Shown: piece by piece, positions 1 to 9,648 of the stretch
Layout: each line of letters starts with the position of its first letter
Numbering within the stretch: the first letter of the stretch is position 1
Origin: Closterium sp. Naga37s-1
Taxonomy: Eukaryota; Streptophyta; Zygnematophyceae; Desmidiales; Closteriaceae
DNA length: 64,000 nucleotides
Direction of reading: 5' to 3'
NCBI GenBank assembly: GCA_947471745.1
Contig: CANJKZ010000008.1
Coordinates: 3,636,001-3,700,000, forward strand
Translations under genes and position numbers: made by a program
Notes under the pieces: generated by a model
What the model was told of the DNA's origin: nothing
Seen by the model: the letters and a program-made list of their open reading frames with translations, nothing else
The model's database searches: none

Positions 1-3000
1 CTGTGCCGCCATGGGAATGCCCTCGCCTGTGTCCTCCACCGCCACCAGCAGCCTCACCGCCTGCTGCCCTCCACTCTCTTGGTGCGTTTGAGAACTCTCT
101 GAAACGCCCCGCACCGCCTCACTCTCGGTGCGTTTGAGCGTTGCTGGAGCAGGTGTGATTCGGCATGCTGTGCTGCTGACAGGTGTGATTGGCCATGTCG
201 GCGCCAGTGCCGCTGCCAGTGCCGACGGTGTGGAGGTCCACAGTGCCGCCCATGGCCTCCCATGAGCACCACGTGCGCACTGCCGGCCGCCCACTCAGCG
301 TCAGTGCTGCTGCTGCTGCTGCTGCTGGGGCTGCTTCTGCGCCTTCTGCTGCTGCTGCTCTTCCGCTTCTGTCTTCCTCTCTTGAAGTGAGCCGGCGATG
401 GTGGTGGGAGTGGTGGTGCGAGTCGTGGTGGTGGAAGGACACGGACAGCTCTTCGAGCATGCTCCTCCAGTGGTGGGGATCGCTGTTGCGTCGGCGATGG
501 TAACCATGGTGCGAGTGCGAGTGGTGCTGGTGATGCTGGTGGTGGTGGGAGGCGGAGGTGGAGGCGGAGGAGGCGATGGAGTGGACGGTTTCGTCGTCCA
601 CAGCGAGGCGAATGACGAGGAAGATGTGCCCCGTGCTCGTGAACTTGAACGCGTTACTAATAAGATTCATGAGGATCTGCGGCGGGCGGGGAGGGTGGGA
701 AGGGTGGGAGGGGAGAAGTCAGGTCAGGGGCATAGCCCCATCAGATTCATGAAGACTCATAAGGTTTCGTCATCCACAGCGAGGCGGATCACGAGGAAGA
801 TGTGCCCTGTGCTCGTGAACTTGAACGCGTTGCCGATAAGGTTCATGAGGATCTGTGGCGGATCAATAGGAGGGGTGGCGGGAGAGAAGTGGGGGGACGG
901 AGGGAGTGAGGGAGGGGGCAAGGGCATTGCTGGTGAACTTGAACGCATTCCCGATCAAGTTCATGAGGATCTATGGCGGATCGAGATTCATAAGGTGGAT
1001 GGGAGGGGGAGGGGAGGGGAGGGAGGAGGGGGGAGAGGCGGCGCGGAGTTTCAAGGGAAAGCGCTCGAGGCGGAGCCTCTCAGCCTCGATCTTGGAGAGA
1101 CCGAGAATGCCCAGCAGCCTCTTGGCACGTGAGAGGAAAGCATTCAGCGGTGGTGCCCCCTTTGGCTCACCTGTCGTATGCGCAGCGGGTCCCCAACCAG
1201 CGTCTCGGGCACATCATCCGCCACAAACGCAGCCAGCTCCACGGATCGTTTTTCTTCAGCGCTCTCCACAAAGAGAGCAAGCACTTCATCCAGCTCGGCG
1301 CGGAGATTCAAGGGGATGCGCTCGAGGCGGAGCTTCTCGGCCTCGATCTTGGAGAGGTCGAGAATGTCGTTGATCAGCGCACACAGCGCCCGCCCGCTGC
1401 TGCACGCCGTCTCCGCGTAGTCCTGCTGTGAGGCGTCCAATGGGGTCTCCTGCAGCAGGTTCAGCATGCCTGGTGGGGAGGAGGCAGGGGGAGGAAGAGC
1501 GGGATGGAGGGGAAGGAGTGAGGAGATATTGGAGCCAGCTTGTTTCCGCGTAATCCTGCTGCGCTCCATCCGGAGAGGCTGCCAGCAGCAAGTTCAGCAT
1601 GCGTGGGTGAGGGTGGGAGGGGGGAGGAAGGGAGAAAGACGCAGAGGTAAGAGACAGGAGTCAGCTTACCGCTTGCTTGAAGGTGCCAAAAATGTACCGG
1701 GTTGGAAACAAACAGCACCCACATCACACACACACATACCTATGACGCCATTCATGGGAGTGCGGATCTCGTGGCTCATGGTGGTGAGGAAGTCGCTCTT
1801 AGCCCGGCTCGCCGCCTCCGCCGCCACCTTGGCCGTAGCGAGCTCTGCCTGCGCGGACTCCACTCGAAGCGTGTCTGTCTCGAGCTTGGCCATGAGGTGC
1901 ACACACGGACACACACACACATACACAAACACGTACCAATGACCCCGTTCATGGGGGTGCGGATCTCGTGGCTCATGGTGGTGAGGAAGTCGCTCTTAGC
2001 CCGGCTTGGCGCCTCTGCAGCCACCTTGGCCGTCGCGAGCTCCGCCTTGGCTGATTCCACGCGCAAAGTGTCGGTCTATGATACAACCCTGTTTGAGACA
2101 CGCACCTAGTACAGACCCACAACGTACCGATGACGCCGTTCATGGGGGTGCGGATCTCGTGGCTCATGGTGGTGAGGAAGTCGCTCTTAGCCCGGCTCGC
2201 CGCCTCTGCCGCCACCTTGGCCGTGGCGAGCTCCGCCTGAGCCGACTCGACGCGCAGGGTGTCGGTTTCGAGCTTGGCCATGAGGTGCACGGTCATCCAG
2301 AGCACGAGCACTGAGATCGCCAGGATGATGAATGACACCACCATCCACACGAATGGCGGGCTTGGCTTCGTGTTTGCCTCCGGCCTGAACAAGGGGAGGG
2401 AGGGGTTTGCGGTGGGTTGAAAAGGGGGTTGGAGTTGGAGCAACTATGATCCCCAGCCGGGCCACTCACTCGCACACACGCACAACATTCCATGTGGGCT
2501 CGCCAAACCACGTGGGGTACTGCGCACGCAAAGTGAGACCGTTTCTCACGCCCCTAGAAAAGCGGCAAATGCTGAAGCCCAGGAGATATTGAAATCACTT
2601 TTGAGAATTCTCAAAAGTGATGTCAATGCTGAAGCCCAGGAAAAAGGTATCCCACTCACTCGCAGACGAGCACAAAATTCCGTGACGGGTCGCCGAACCA
2701 CATGGGATGCTGCATGCGCGCACAGTGAGACGATTTTCTCACGCACCTACTACAAGAACAGCATTGCTGAAGCCCAGGTAAGGTAACCCACTCACTCGCA
2801 GACGAGCACAAAGTTCCGTGACGGGTCGCCAAACCACATGGGGTACTGAACGCGCCCTTGGTACTGCACCACTCGTCTCTTATGCGCCACCGCCGCCCAC
2901 ACCCCCGCCTGCTTCCCCGTCATCCCCTCCGTTCCCTCCGGCCCAAACAGCACAGCTGGGCTGCTCTCATTGGTCACGTCTACGAGGTACGTGCGGAGAG

Positions 3001-5596
3001 GGAGGGCTTTAAGCTGGTCGAAGTTGGGGGCGAGGCGGAGCGTGTGGAAGGAGTAAGCTGCAATGAAAAAGCCGTGCGGTTTGGTGAGTGCATCGAGCGA
3101 GTCCGGCTCGAAGCTCTGCGGTGCAGATGGGTCAATTCCGGTGTGGGGGGCAGCAGTGGGCGCATGTGCATCTGGGCTGTTGGTTGGGATGGAACTGCTG
3201 TTATTATCTCTGCTGCTGCCACTGATGCTGGCGGTGCTATTAGTGGTGGAGGAAGGAGCAGCACCGGGCACGTGAACAAAGGCGTGGCCGTGGTGGTGGG
3301 CGTCGTACACGGGGAAGGCCTGTGCCACCATGTGGAAGGGCGATGCTGGCGAGGCCATGGGGGGAGACATGGCGCCGCTGTGACCCGTGTCTGCCGCCCG
3401 GATCATGGCTGCTAGCTTGGGGTCTGGGGGGGAGGGGAGGGGGAGTGGGTGAGGGGTGGAAAGTGGTGGGAAGGGGTGACAAGAGGTGGCGTGGAGCCTT
3501 TTGGGAGGCCTTAGAGGTTGGCACAGTGCACAGGGAGAAGGTTGAACGAGAGCAGAGGGTAGTGTAAGCGTGAGAGGATGTATGATGTGCCAAGAGAAGA
3601 GAGAGCGCTCACCGGAGAGCAGGTCAGCGCCGGCAGCAGTGTGGTTGCGCTTGACGTGTGGTGAGTTGACGTGTGGTGAGTTGACGTGTGGTGAGTTGAC
3701 GTGTGGTGAGTTGACGTGTGGTGAGTTGGAGAGGAGCAGAGGAGGAGGAGGAGAGGAGCAGAGGAGGAGGAGGAGAGGAGGAGCAGAGCAGCAGCAGAGG
3801 AGGTGAAGAGGAGGAGGAGAGGAGGGGCAGAGTGGGAGGTGTGGGGGTCGGGAGGCGGAGCACGCTCTGCCACTCTGTTGCCGAGCAGCAGCGTGTTGAG
3901 CCGACTCAGAAACTCGACTCAAAACTCGACTCACCTGACAGCAGGTCTGCGCCGGCAGCGGTGCGGTTGCGGGGGAGGCGGCTCATGCTCTGCCCCTCGT
4001 TGCTGGTGCCCAGCAGCAGAGGCACGTACAGCGGCAGGCCGGGCGGGCGGCAGGCAAACTCCGCGCTCACTGCGATGAGGCAGCCCTGCAGACGCTCCTC
4101 CACGTGGCGACGGAGAGCTGTGCTGTTGACGCGGAGAGCGTAGCCCACAACTGGAGAGGGGAAGACGACAGTTGGGGAAAGGGAAAGGATGGGAAGTGGG
4201 GCTGAAAGCAGCATGCAATGGGTGCAATGAGGCAGCCCTGCAGGCACTCCTCCACGTGGCGGCGGAGAGCATAGCCCACAACTGGAGGAAATGGGAAGAG
4301 GAGAGGGGACGTCGGGAAAGGGAAAGGCTGACTGAAGGGGAGAGGGAGCATAGCCCACAACTGGAGGAGAGAAGAAGGGGAGAGGGGAAGTTGCCGCTCC
4401 CTGCAATGAGGCAGCCCTGCAGGCGCTGCTCCACGTGGCGGCGCAGGGCTGTGCTGTTGACTCGTAGGGCATAGCATAGCCCACAACTGGAGGAGACGTT
4501 GGAAATGGTAAAGGATTGGGAGGAGAGGCAATGGGTGCAATGAGGCAGCCCTGCAGTCGCTGCTCCACGTGATGGCGCAGCGCTGTGCTGTTGACGCGGA
4601 GGGCACAGCCCACAACTGCAGGAGAGTGGGGGTGGGGGAGGGGGTTGGGGACGGTTGGGGATGGTTAGGGAGGAGAGGCAGTGAGTGCGATGAGTCAGCC
4701 CTGCAGTCGCTGCTCCACATGGCGGCGGAGAGCTGTGCTGTTCACTCGCAGGGCGTACCCCACAACTGGAGTACGGGAATGGAAAGGACGAAGTGAGAGC
4801 TGGAGAGTTGAAGTACGGGGGGGTGGAGCGGGAAGCGGAAGGAAGCAAAATTGGGAAAGAAGAGAAGGAGAGGAATTGTTAGAAAGAGCAAAGGATGGGT
4901 GGATGGGTGGATGCGGGGATGCGGGGATGGGGAAGGCGACTCACAGGCAGCGACGGGGCGGGCGTGCAGTGCGGAGGAGCTGAACTGGAGGAACTTGGAC
5001 GGGCGGAAGAAGCTCTCGCGGCTGATGGGGGGGGGAGGTGAGTGGGGGACGGAAGAGGGGGATGTAGGGGGAAAGAGGGAATATAGGGAGGGGGAAAAGG
5101 GGATGAAGTGAGGGTGGCGTCCAGAGGGGGAGGAGCTGAACTTGAGGAACTTGGACGGGCGGAAGAAGCTCTCGCGCCTGATGGGGGGGAGGTGGGGGAG
5201 GGGGGGGCGAGAGTGGGAGATATAGTGGGAGAGGGGGCAACAAGGGAGAGACGAGAAAAAGTAGTGGCAAACCCATCGATAGAGTGAACGCACCCGTTGA
5301 TAATGTACGACAGCTTATGAGGCGCCTCGGTAACGTGACCGTCGATATAGTGGTAACTGGTAAGCATACCCATTGATATAGAAGACGCACCCATCGATGT
5401 AGTAGGCGTGGACGAACTCGGCGAGCGCGCGCGTGTTGGCCTGCGTGGAGTTGAAGTGCGACTCGATGAACGCCGCCCACTCCCCGCACTGCCCCTCGCG
5501 CTCCGCCTGCTGCTCGTCCGCCGCGCGCGCCCACACGAGTGTGAAGATCACCGCCAGTATGCCCAGACTCATCACCGCCCAGATCCAACACACGCG
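1..5596 (-). CDS. CHASE-domain hybrid histidine kinase, cytokinin-receptor (CRE1/AHK) type, multi-exon, 3' end outside window
   Basis: Membrane sensor kinase. From the 5' end the resolved exons are: 5596-5391 (TM helix [15 protein letters not shown], then the start of CHASE); about 5026-4952 ([16 protein letters not shown]); 4150-3935 ([18 protein letters not shown] to LLSG); 3415-2796 (CHASE end, with [28 protein letters not shown] and [13 protein letters not shown]); 2384-2128 (TM helix [16 protein letters not shown], then H-box [15 protein letters not shown] with the phospho-acceptor His); 1469-1171 (HisKA end, [18 protein letters not shown], and DPLRIRQ); 676-about 119 (N-box [18 protein letters not shown] plus a His-rich loop); about 75-1 (G1 box VEDTGEGIP). 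Splice sites are GT-AG and phases join across the tested junctions (VCE/PEANTK; GVIG/MLNLL). The receiver domain would lie left of position 1. By family, CHASE binds cytokinin outside the membrane and signal passes by His-Asp phosphorelay. Ligand is inferred. Many introns hold partial exon copies, annotated separately. Confidence 0.85.
764..970 (-). repeat. two partial upstream copies of the kinase N-box exon
   Basis: The acceptor and first codons of the HATPase N-box exon (real exon start 676, [19 protein letters not shown]) recur at about 852-764 ([19 protein letters not shown] through VDDET) and again, shorter, at about 970-930. Each copy keeps a CAG acceptor followed by ATCCTCATGAA or a near match. 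The copies precede the full exon in transcription order. Confidence 0.8.
1000..1115 (-). repeat. degenerate copy of the HisKA exon middle
   Basis: The stretch matches the 1300-1370 part of the HisKA exon (the region coding [16 protein letters not shown]) with scattered changes; CGAGGCGGAG and CCTCGATCTTGGAGAG are shared. No splice sites are preserved that I can identify. Confidence 0.65.
1530..1605 (-). repeat. partial upstream copy of the HisKA exon 5' end
   Basis: Repeats the beginning of the exon that starts at 1469: it reads [20 protein letters not shown] against [20 protein letters not shown] in the full exon. It lies upstream in transcription order and diverges after about 70 bp. Confidence 0.75.
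1735..2075 (-). repeat. two extra copies of the H-box exon 3' part, each with a donor
   Basis: The 3' part of the TM2/H-box exon (2384-2128) is repeated at about 2075-1936 and 1895-1738. Both copies keep the phospho-acceptor motif [13 protein letters not shown], and both are followed by a donor-like GTACGT or GTATGT. They lie downstream of the full exon. The third copy still reads from [13 protein letters not shown] to the donor without a stop. Confidence 0.85.
2456..2715 (-). repeat. two downstream copies of the CHASE-terminal exon end
   Basis: The end of the exon that finishes at 2796 (coding [13 protein letters not shown] plus donor) is repeated at about 2712-2651 and 2530-2456. The full exon and the first copy keep the sequence CACTCACTCGCAGACGAGCA on the plus strand, which holds the donor complement; the second is more diverged. 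Confidence 0.8.
3612..3735 (-). repeat. copy of CHASE exon end plus 15-bp minisatellite
   Basis: Positions 3612-3650 copy the end of the exon that finishes at 3935 ([12 protein letters not shown] with donor). Next to it a 15-bp unit (GTGTGGTGAGTTGAC on the plus strand) repeats about five times between 3655 and 3730. Confidence 0.75.
4230..4770 (-). repeat. serial upstream copies of a CHASE exon 5' boundary
   Basis: The acceptor side of the exon starting at 4150 (CTCCAGTTGTGGGCTAYGCT on the minus strand) recurs near 4281, 4361, 4484, 4617 and 4765, making six acceptors in about 620 bp. Four of the copies carry 30-80 bp of exon ([24 protein letters not shown]); the one near 4361 keeps only the acceptor and a few codons. 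All precede the full exon. Confidence 0.85.
5118..5182 (-). repeat. upstream copy of the [11 protein letters not shown] exon start
   Basis: Duplicates the first half of the small CHASE exon at 5026-4952: GAAGAAGCTCTCGCG and GAGGAACTTGGACGGGCG on the plus strand are shared. The 3' half is replaced by unrelated intron sequence. Confidence 0.8.
5265..5400 (-). repeat. degenerate multiplication of a splice-donor segment
   Basis: Around the donor of the TM1/CHASE exon (near 5390) the minus-strand motif TAYATCRAYGGGT plus a GTRYG-like donor occurs about five times, near 5393, 5372, 5340, 5297 and 5277. The first marks the apparent exon end (AYYIDG). Confidence 0.6.
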
Positions 5597-5674
5597 CTGG
5601 CGGATGGGGAGGGGGGGGAGAGAGTGCACGGGGGAAGTCGCGCATTAGGTGTTGCTTGGCCACGGCGCGCTCCC

Positions 5675-6080
5675 ACACGATCGTGAACTGCCAGCAAGCC
5701 GATGCTCATGACCGCCCAGATCCAACACACGCGCTGGCGGATGGGGGGCGGGAAGGGCGGGGAGGAAGGAAGGGGGGAGGGGGGAAGTGGATCACCGCCA
5801 GCACGCCAATGCTCATGACCGCCCAGATCCAACACACGCGCTGGGAGATGGGGGGAGCGGATGTGGGGGAGGGGGAGCGGAGGGGTGAAAAGGGGAGCGT
5901 GAAGATCACCCGCCAGGCTCGTCAATTACCGCGCTGGGGGAACGGGGGAGCGGAAGTGGGGAGGGAGGGGGGGTGAAGGGGGGGGAAGCGCATGGTGCTG
6001 GTCGCATCAAGAGAAAATTACCGCCAACAGGCCCGCGCTCGTAATCGACGCCGAAATTCGACACGCGCCGAGAGACGGAG
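5675..6080 (-). repeat. upstream copies of the first TM-helix exon start
   Basis: The start of the exon at 5596 (acceptor plus [18 protein letters not shown]) is repeated at about 5741-5680 and 5855-5790, coding WIWAVMSIGLLAV and WIWAVMSIGVLAV. Decayed copies lie near 5945-5895 and 6075-6005. The copies decay with distance from the real exon. Confidence 0.8.
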
Positions 6081-6283
6081 GGGAGGAGATGAGACACCGT
6101 GAAACACGCCGCACTCGTCCCGCACTAATCGACGTCCCGCAATACGCGCGCGTCCTACTATGCACGCGCGCATTCGACGGCCCAGACAACACACGCGGCG
6201 TTGCAAGAAGGGGGAGAGAACGCTCAGCGAAAAGTCCTACGCATGCGCGGTTGACTCAGCGGGCGCGACCGAGCGGAGAATGC

Positions 6284-7105
6284 CTATTCATTTATTCCTC
6301 GGGAAAAAAAAAAAGTAAAAACAAACAAACAAACGTATGTCTGTAAACGCACCAAACGCCATGCGTGCGTGAGAGCGCGCAGCGGCCACGAGAGAAACGA
6401 TTCGACGGAAGACACCCACGACTCCCTCATGCTCCCGCTTAACTCCTCCTCCTCTTCCCTCTCCTCCTCCTCTTCCTCCTCCCCTTCCTCATTTCCGTCC
6501 CAATGACCATCCCTTCTCCTTAGCGCCGTTTTCTCAGTGTACCTCTTCCCCTTCTCGCCTACGCGAAAATTAATTTCGCCGGTTCTCCATCCGTCGTCGC
6601 CAGAGCTGGACCCGTCGCTACTGTCACCATCACCCTCGTTGTAAGCACGCGAAGGCTTTTCGCCGCGTCGCCTTGCCGTTTTCGGCCATAAACGCGAAAT
6701 GTCTCGCCAGGCTTTCTTTCTCTTATGACCAACTTCGTAAGAACCTATTAAATCGTCGACCTCGGAATCGTCCCGGTCGTTTCTCTCTAAAAGCTTCCTG
6801 TCCAGCCACGAGCTGGGAGGTTCCTGGTTACTTTCGCCGCCATCTCGCCGCGCGGGGTCACCAGCAGCGAAATCGTAACCGTCAGAAGCTCCCAGGCTTG
6901 CGACAGCCGCACAGCTGCTGCTACCCTCGCTACTGCCGGCGAAACCCTTCCGGTCGTTTACGTTATCGGCAGCCTCAGCTTGGCTTCGCATAATGTATTT
7001 CTGGGGACGCGTGGAGCGAACCGAGTTGCTTGCGCTGAGATGCTCAGAAACATCGGGCGAAGATTCAACGGAAGGTGATGCGAATACACCAGTTTCCGCC
7101 ATCAT
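6284..7105 (-). CDS. putative N-terminal exon of the histidine kinase gene
   Basis: A 273-codon reading frame opening with ATG at 7105, upstream of and on the same strand as the kinase exons. The product is acidic and low in complexity: Ser/Asp/Glu-rich, with a Glu run (about residues 210-222) and basic stretches such as HKRKKAW. It ends in a short hydrophobic segment (YVCLFVFTFFF) which may already be intron. No domain is recognised. A splice donor probably lies shortly before the stop, joining it to the TM/CHASE exon at 5596; I cannot fix the donor. It could instead be an unrelated small gene. Its codon use and lack of stops over 820 bp favour real coding sequence. Confidence 0.45.
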   Translation of the reverse strand: MMAETGVFASPSVESSPDVSEHLSASNSVRSTRPQKYIMRSQAEAADNVNDRKGFAGSSEGSSSCAAVASLGASDGYDFAAGDPARRDGGESNQEPPSSWLDRKLLERNDRDDSEVDDLIGSYEVGHKRKKAWRDISRLWPKTARRRGEKPSRAYNEGDGDSSDGSSSGDDGWRTGEINFRVGEKGKRYTEKTALRRRDGHWDGNEEGEEEEEEEREEEEELSGSMRESWVSSVESFLSWPLRALTHAWRLVRLQTYVCLFVFTFFFSRGINE

Positions 7106-8600
7106 AAAAATATGGAAATCATCTCTAGAACTAAAACGAGTTTTAAGTCGACTTAAATTGATTCTCGACGCGAGTTGTCAGATTCAGAGTTCGAATGCGA
7201 TAGCCGCCAGCTGAATAAGCAGTCTGTCTAATAGCTTCAGGTTATTCGTTTTCATGTTCCACCAACTTTCGTAAATTAGGTGCGGCGAGATGGATACTAC
7301 AGTAAAGTGTAAAAGAAACGTGACCTAGCCGTCTACGCCGACTCCTCGCACAGCTCCACAGACGACCACGACGACGATGGTAGAGAACAAGCCGAAGCGC
7401 ATGACAACTCTCGAAAAATGTGACCCGAGATGGAGTTGGAGACGGGAGAAGGTGGTTCATTTTGCAGGGAATGCACTGTAGCATGCTCGAAGTTCCCAAG
7501 GACCGACACGACGAAATAATGGAATGGCTTGGAAAGGGAATGAGAAGAACGACAAGAAAGGCTGGTCTAGCAGTGGTGTGTGTTTTGAAATAGGGACCAG
7601 ACCAGAGAAGAACAGACAGACACAGTGGGGGAGGGGAAGTACAGATGATGCCCAACACCTGCACGCGAAATTGCCTTTCACATTCCAGAAACCTTGCACC
7701 CGTGGGTTTCCTGCCGCGAAGTTGCACCTAAGGTACAAGCACGTCGACCAATAGGAAAGCCAGAAACGGAAGTCTGACTGATGAGACTGCAGTCAAACAG
7801 TCAACGGTGAGTTACAAAGTTTTTTTATAAGCCCTTTTTGCCCGATGCGAATTGACGAAACCTCCACGAAATTCAAGAATCACTTATAGGCCCATAGGGT
7901 AGGCCGAGGTCGGGGGGCTCAACCGGGCATCACCTGTAGGGAAAATGGGCTGCTTGTATCGAGCAAGCGATGGATGGAGAAGATTGCCACGTGTACCTGA
8001 TCGCACAAGCGGAGCGCCAGCGCACAAGTGGGCGTCCTTAGATTCTGGGGCACGCCCAATTGGAGTGCGTGCGATCTGTTGGGACGCATTGATTGCCCAG
8101 CTTCCACCGGAAACGTCCTTTCGTTTTCCAGAGAGTCGCCGCCGGACGAACGCAAGGGACGAACTACTGTAGAACAGTCAATGCTGCACTTGAGTTCAGT
8201 CAGACAACTGGTGGGGCGCGGTTGAATGTTGTGGACTTGCAAGACTCTATTCAACATGTTTTGTGACGTTGTGGAGTGTCACAACGCAGCAGCAGCATTG
8301 GGAATGGATGGAAACCGATCGGGCGAGAAATCAAACTCGGTTTACACCACATTGTGCCAAAGCAGAAGCGCTAAGTGACAGCAGTAGTGTTTGGGGGATG
8401 CAGTAGTACATCCAATTCCATCACGCCCTTATTCCGTGCCACACCACCCTTCTCTTCCCCCGACACCCAGGTTTGCAGTGTCCAGCAGCATGCATTCTGC
8501 AGTGCTCTCGAATGTTTTCTACATCAATCATCACATGCTTGAAGCAAATCTATTTTGCTCGCCGTGTTGGCCTGGAACGCTCGTGCTCCAAGTCAGCAAC
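7106..8600. other. intergenic stretch upstream of the kinase gene
   Basis: No recognised protein or RNA gene. Short open frames occur on both strands but none has a recognisable domain or biased codon use. Being 5' of the kinase first exon it probably holds that promoter. No clear core promoter element could be assigned. Confidence 0.4.
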
Positions 8601-8615
8601 GTACGGTGTATTGCA
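8601..8615. repeat. 15-bp direct repeat, left copy (candidate LINE target-site duplication)
   Basis: GTACGGTGTATTGCA occurs here and again at 24326-24340, directly after the LINE poly(A) tail. Flanking bases differ on both sides. Confidence 0.6.
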
Positions 8616-8703
8616 TGATCCTTCTATTGAAACAAATCAGCTCCTCCTCTACCTCCCATCTGGCCGATCTTCGGCAGCCCAAGGGATCCAGCGAGGGATG
8701 GGG

Positions 8704-9292
8704 GAGATAATTTCTCCAGAACCCTGTTCGGTGGTTCGTCCTTGCTCGCGTGGCCTCGAATTGCTCGAGTGGCCATCAAATTTGGTGATAATTGCTCGAG
8801 TGGCCAAGCCAGGGGACTCCCGCTGGCTTTTGTTTTCCCGGCGCATTACCCTACGGGGGTTTGTAGCCCCGAAATGCACCGTTCGCACGAGTATCATCCC
8901 GCAATAGTGTTTCTTACTATTCCCCACCCGAAAACTTCACCAGGATGGCGGGCGCGAACCTGGCCCACTCACTGTATAGGAAACCGATAAATACACGACC
9001 AACAATATATGCGCGATCAGTTTCGGCTAATTGCGCGACCAATGAGCGGTAGGTCAAACAAATCCGCAACCAATAAGCGATCGAGCATATAAATCCCCGA
9101 TCATATACTTCTATTGACCCGCATCTAACCGCCACACCCCTAATGCACGCGCATGATTCGTCAACAATATGCGTGGTGCAATTGTTGTCATTGCGCGTCC
9201 AATCAGGCGCCATCATTAAGGATTGCGATCATATTTGACCGCGCTTATTAAACGCATTACTATATGATCCCGCCAATCATATACTAAATACA
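8704..9292. repeat. MULE left terminal inverted repeat (outer part)
   Basis: Inverted counterpart of about 16785-17371. It is cut by copia A at 9292; the inner 35 bp of the arm resume at 16476 after the element. Confidence 0.85.
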
Positions 9293-9419
9293 TGTGAGAA
9301 TCTTAGCGAGGAATGGAACTAGAAATGAGATGGGCACAAATAGGAAAACCTACAAAACCTCTACCCCATAATGTCTAACCCACTACATCCTAAACAGGCT
9401 ATATCATATATGTTTGACA
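9293..9419 (-). repeat. copia A 3' LTR
   Basis: 127 bp, TG...CA ends; pairs with 16347-16475. Confidence 0.93.
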
Positions 9420-9648
9420 CACCCCCATAGGCAAAGTGGGGGAGAACAAGGGGTCACAAGACCGGTCAAGAAAAGCAAAGCAAGCCCAGGGTGGATCACA
9501 ACGTCACCACGCAGTCTGAGCACAAGCAAATGGCCACAAGGCCAGTTCACATGCAGAGTTATCTAAAGGAGAACAAGCAATACAGTCATCACAACCTAGC
9601 AAGTGTAAGCATGCAGGTATATGTATAGAGATCACAGTACAAGCAGAG

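Noticed and set aside
7242..8257. Minus-strand frames upstream of the kinase as genes
   Set aside because: No recognisable domain, no splice support and overlapping alternative frames of similar length.
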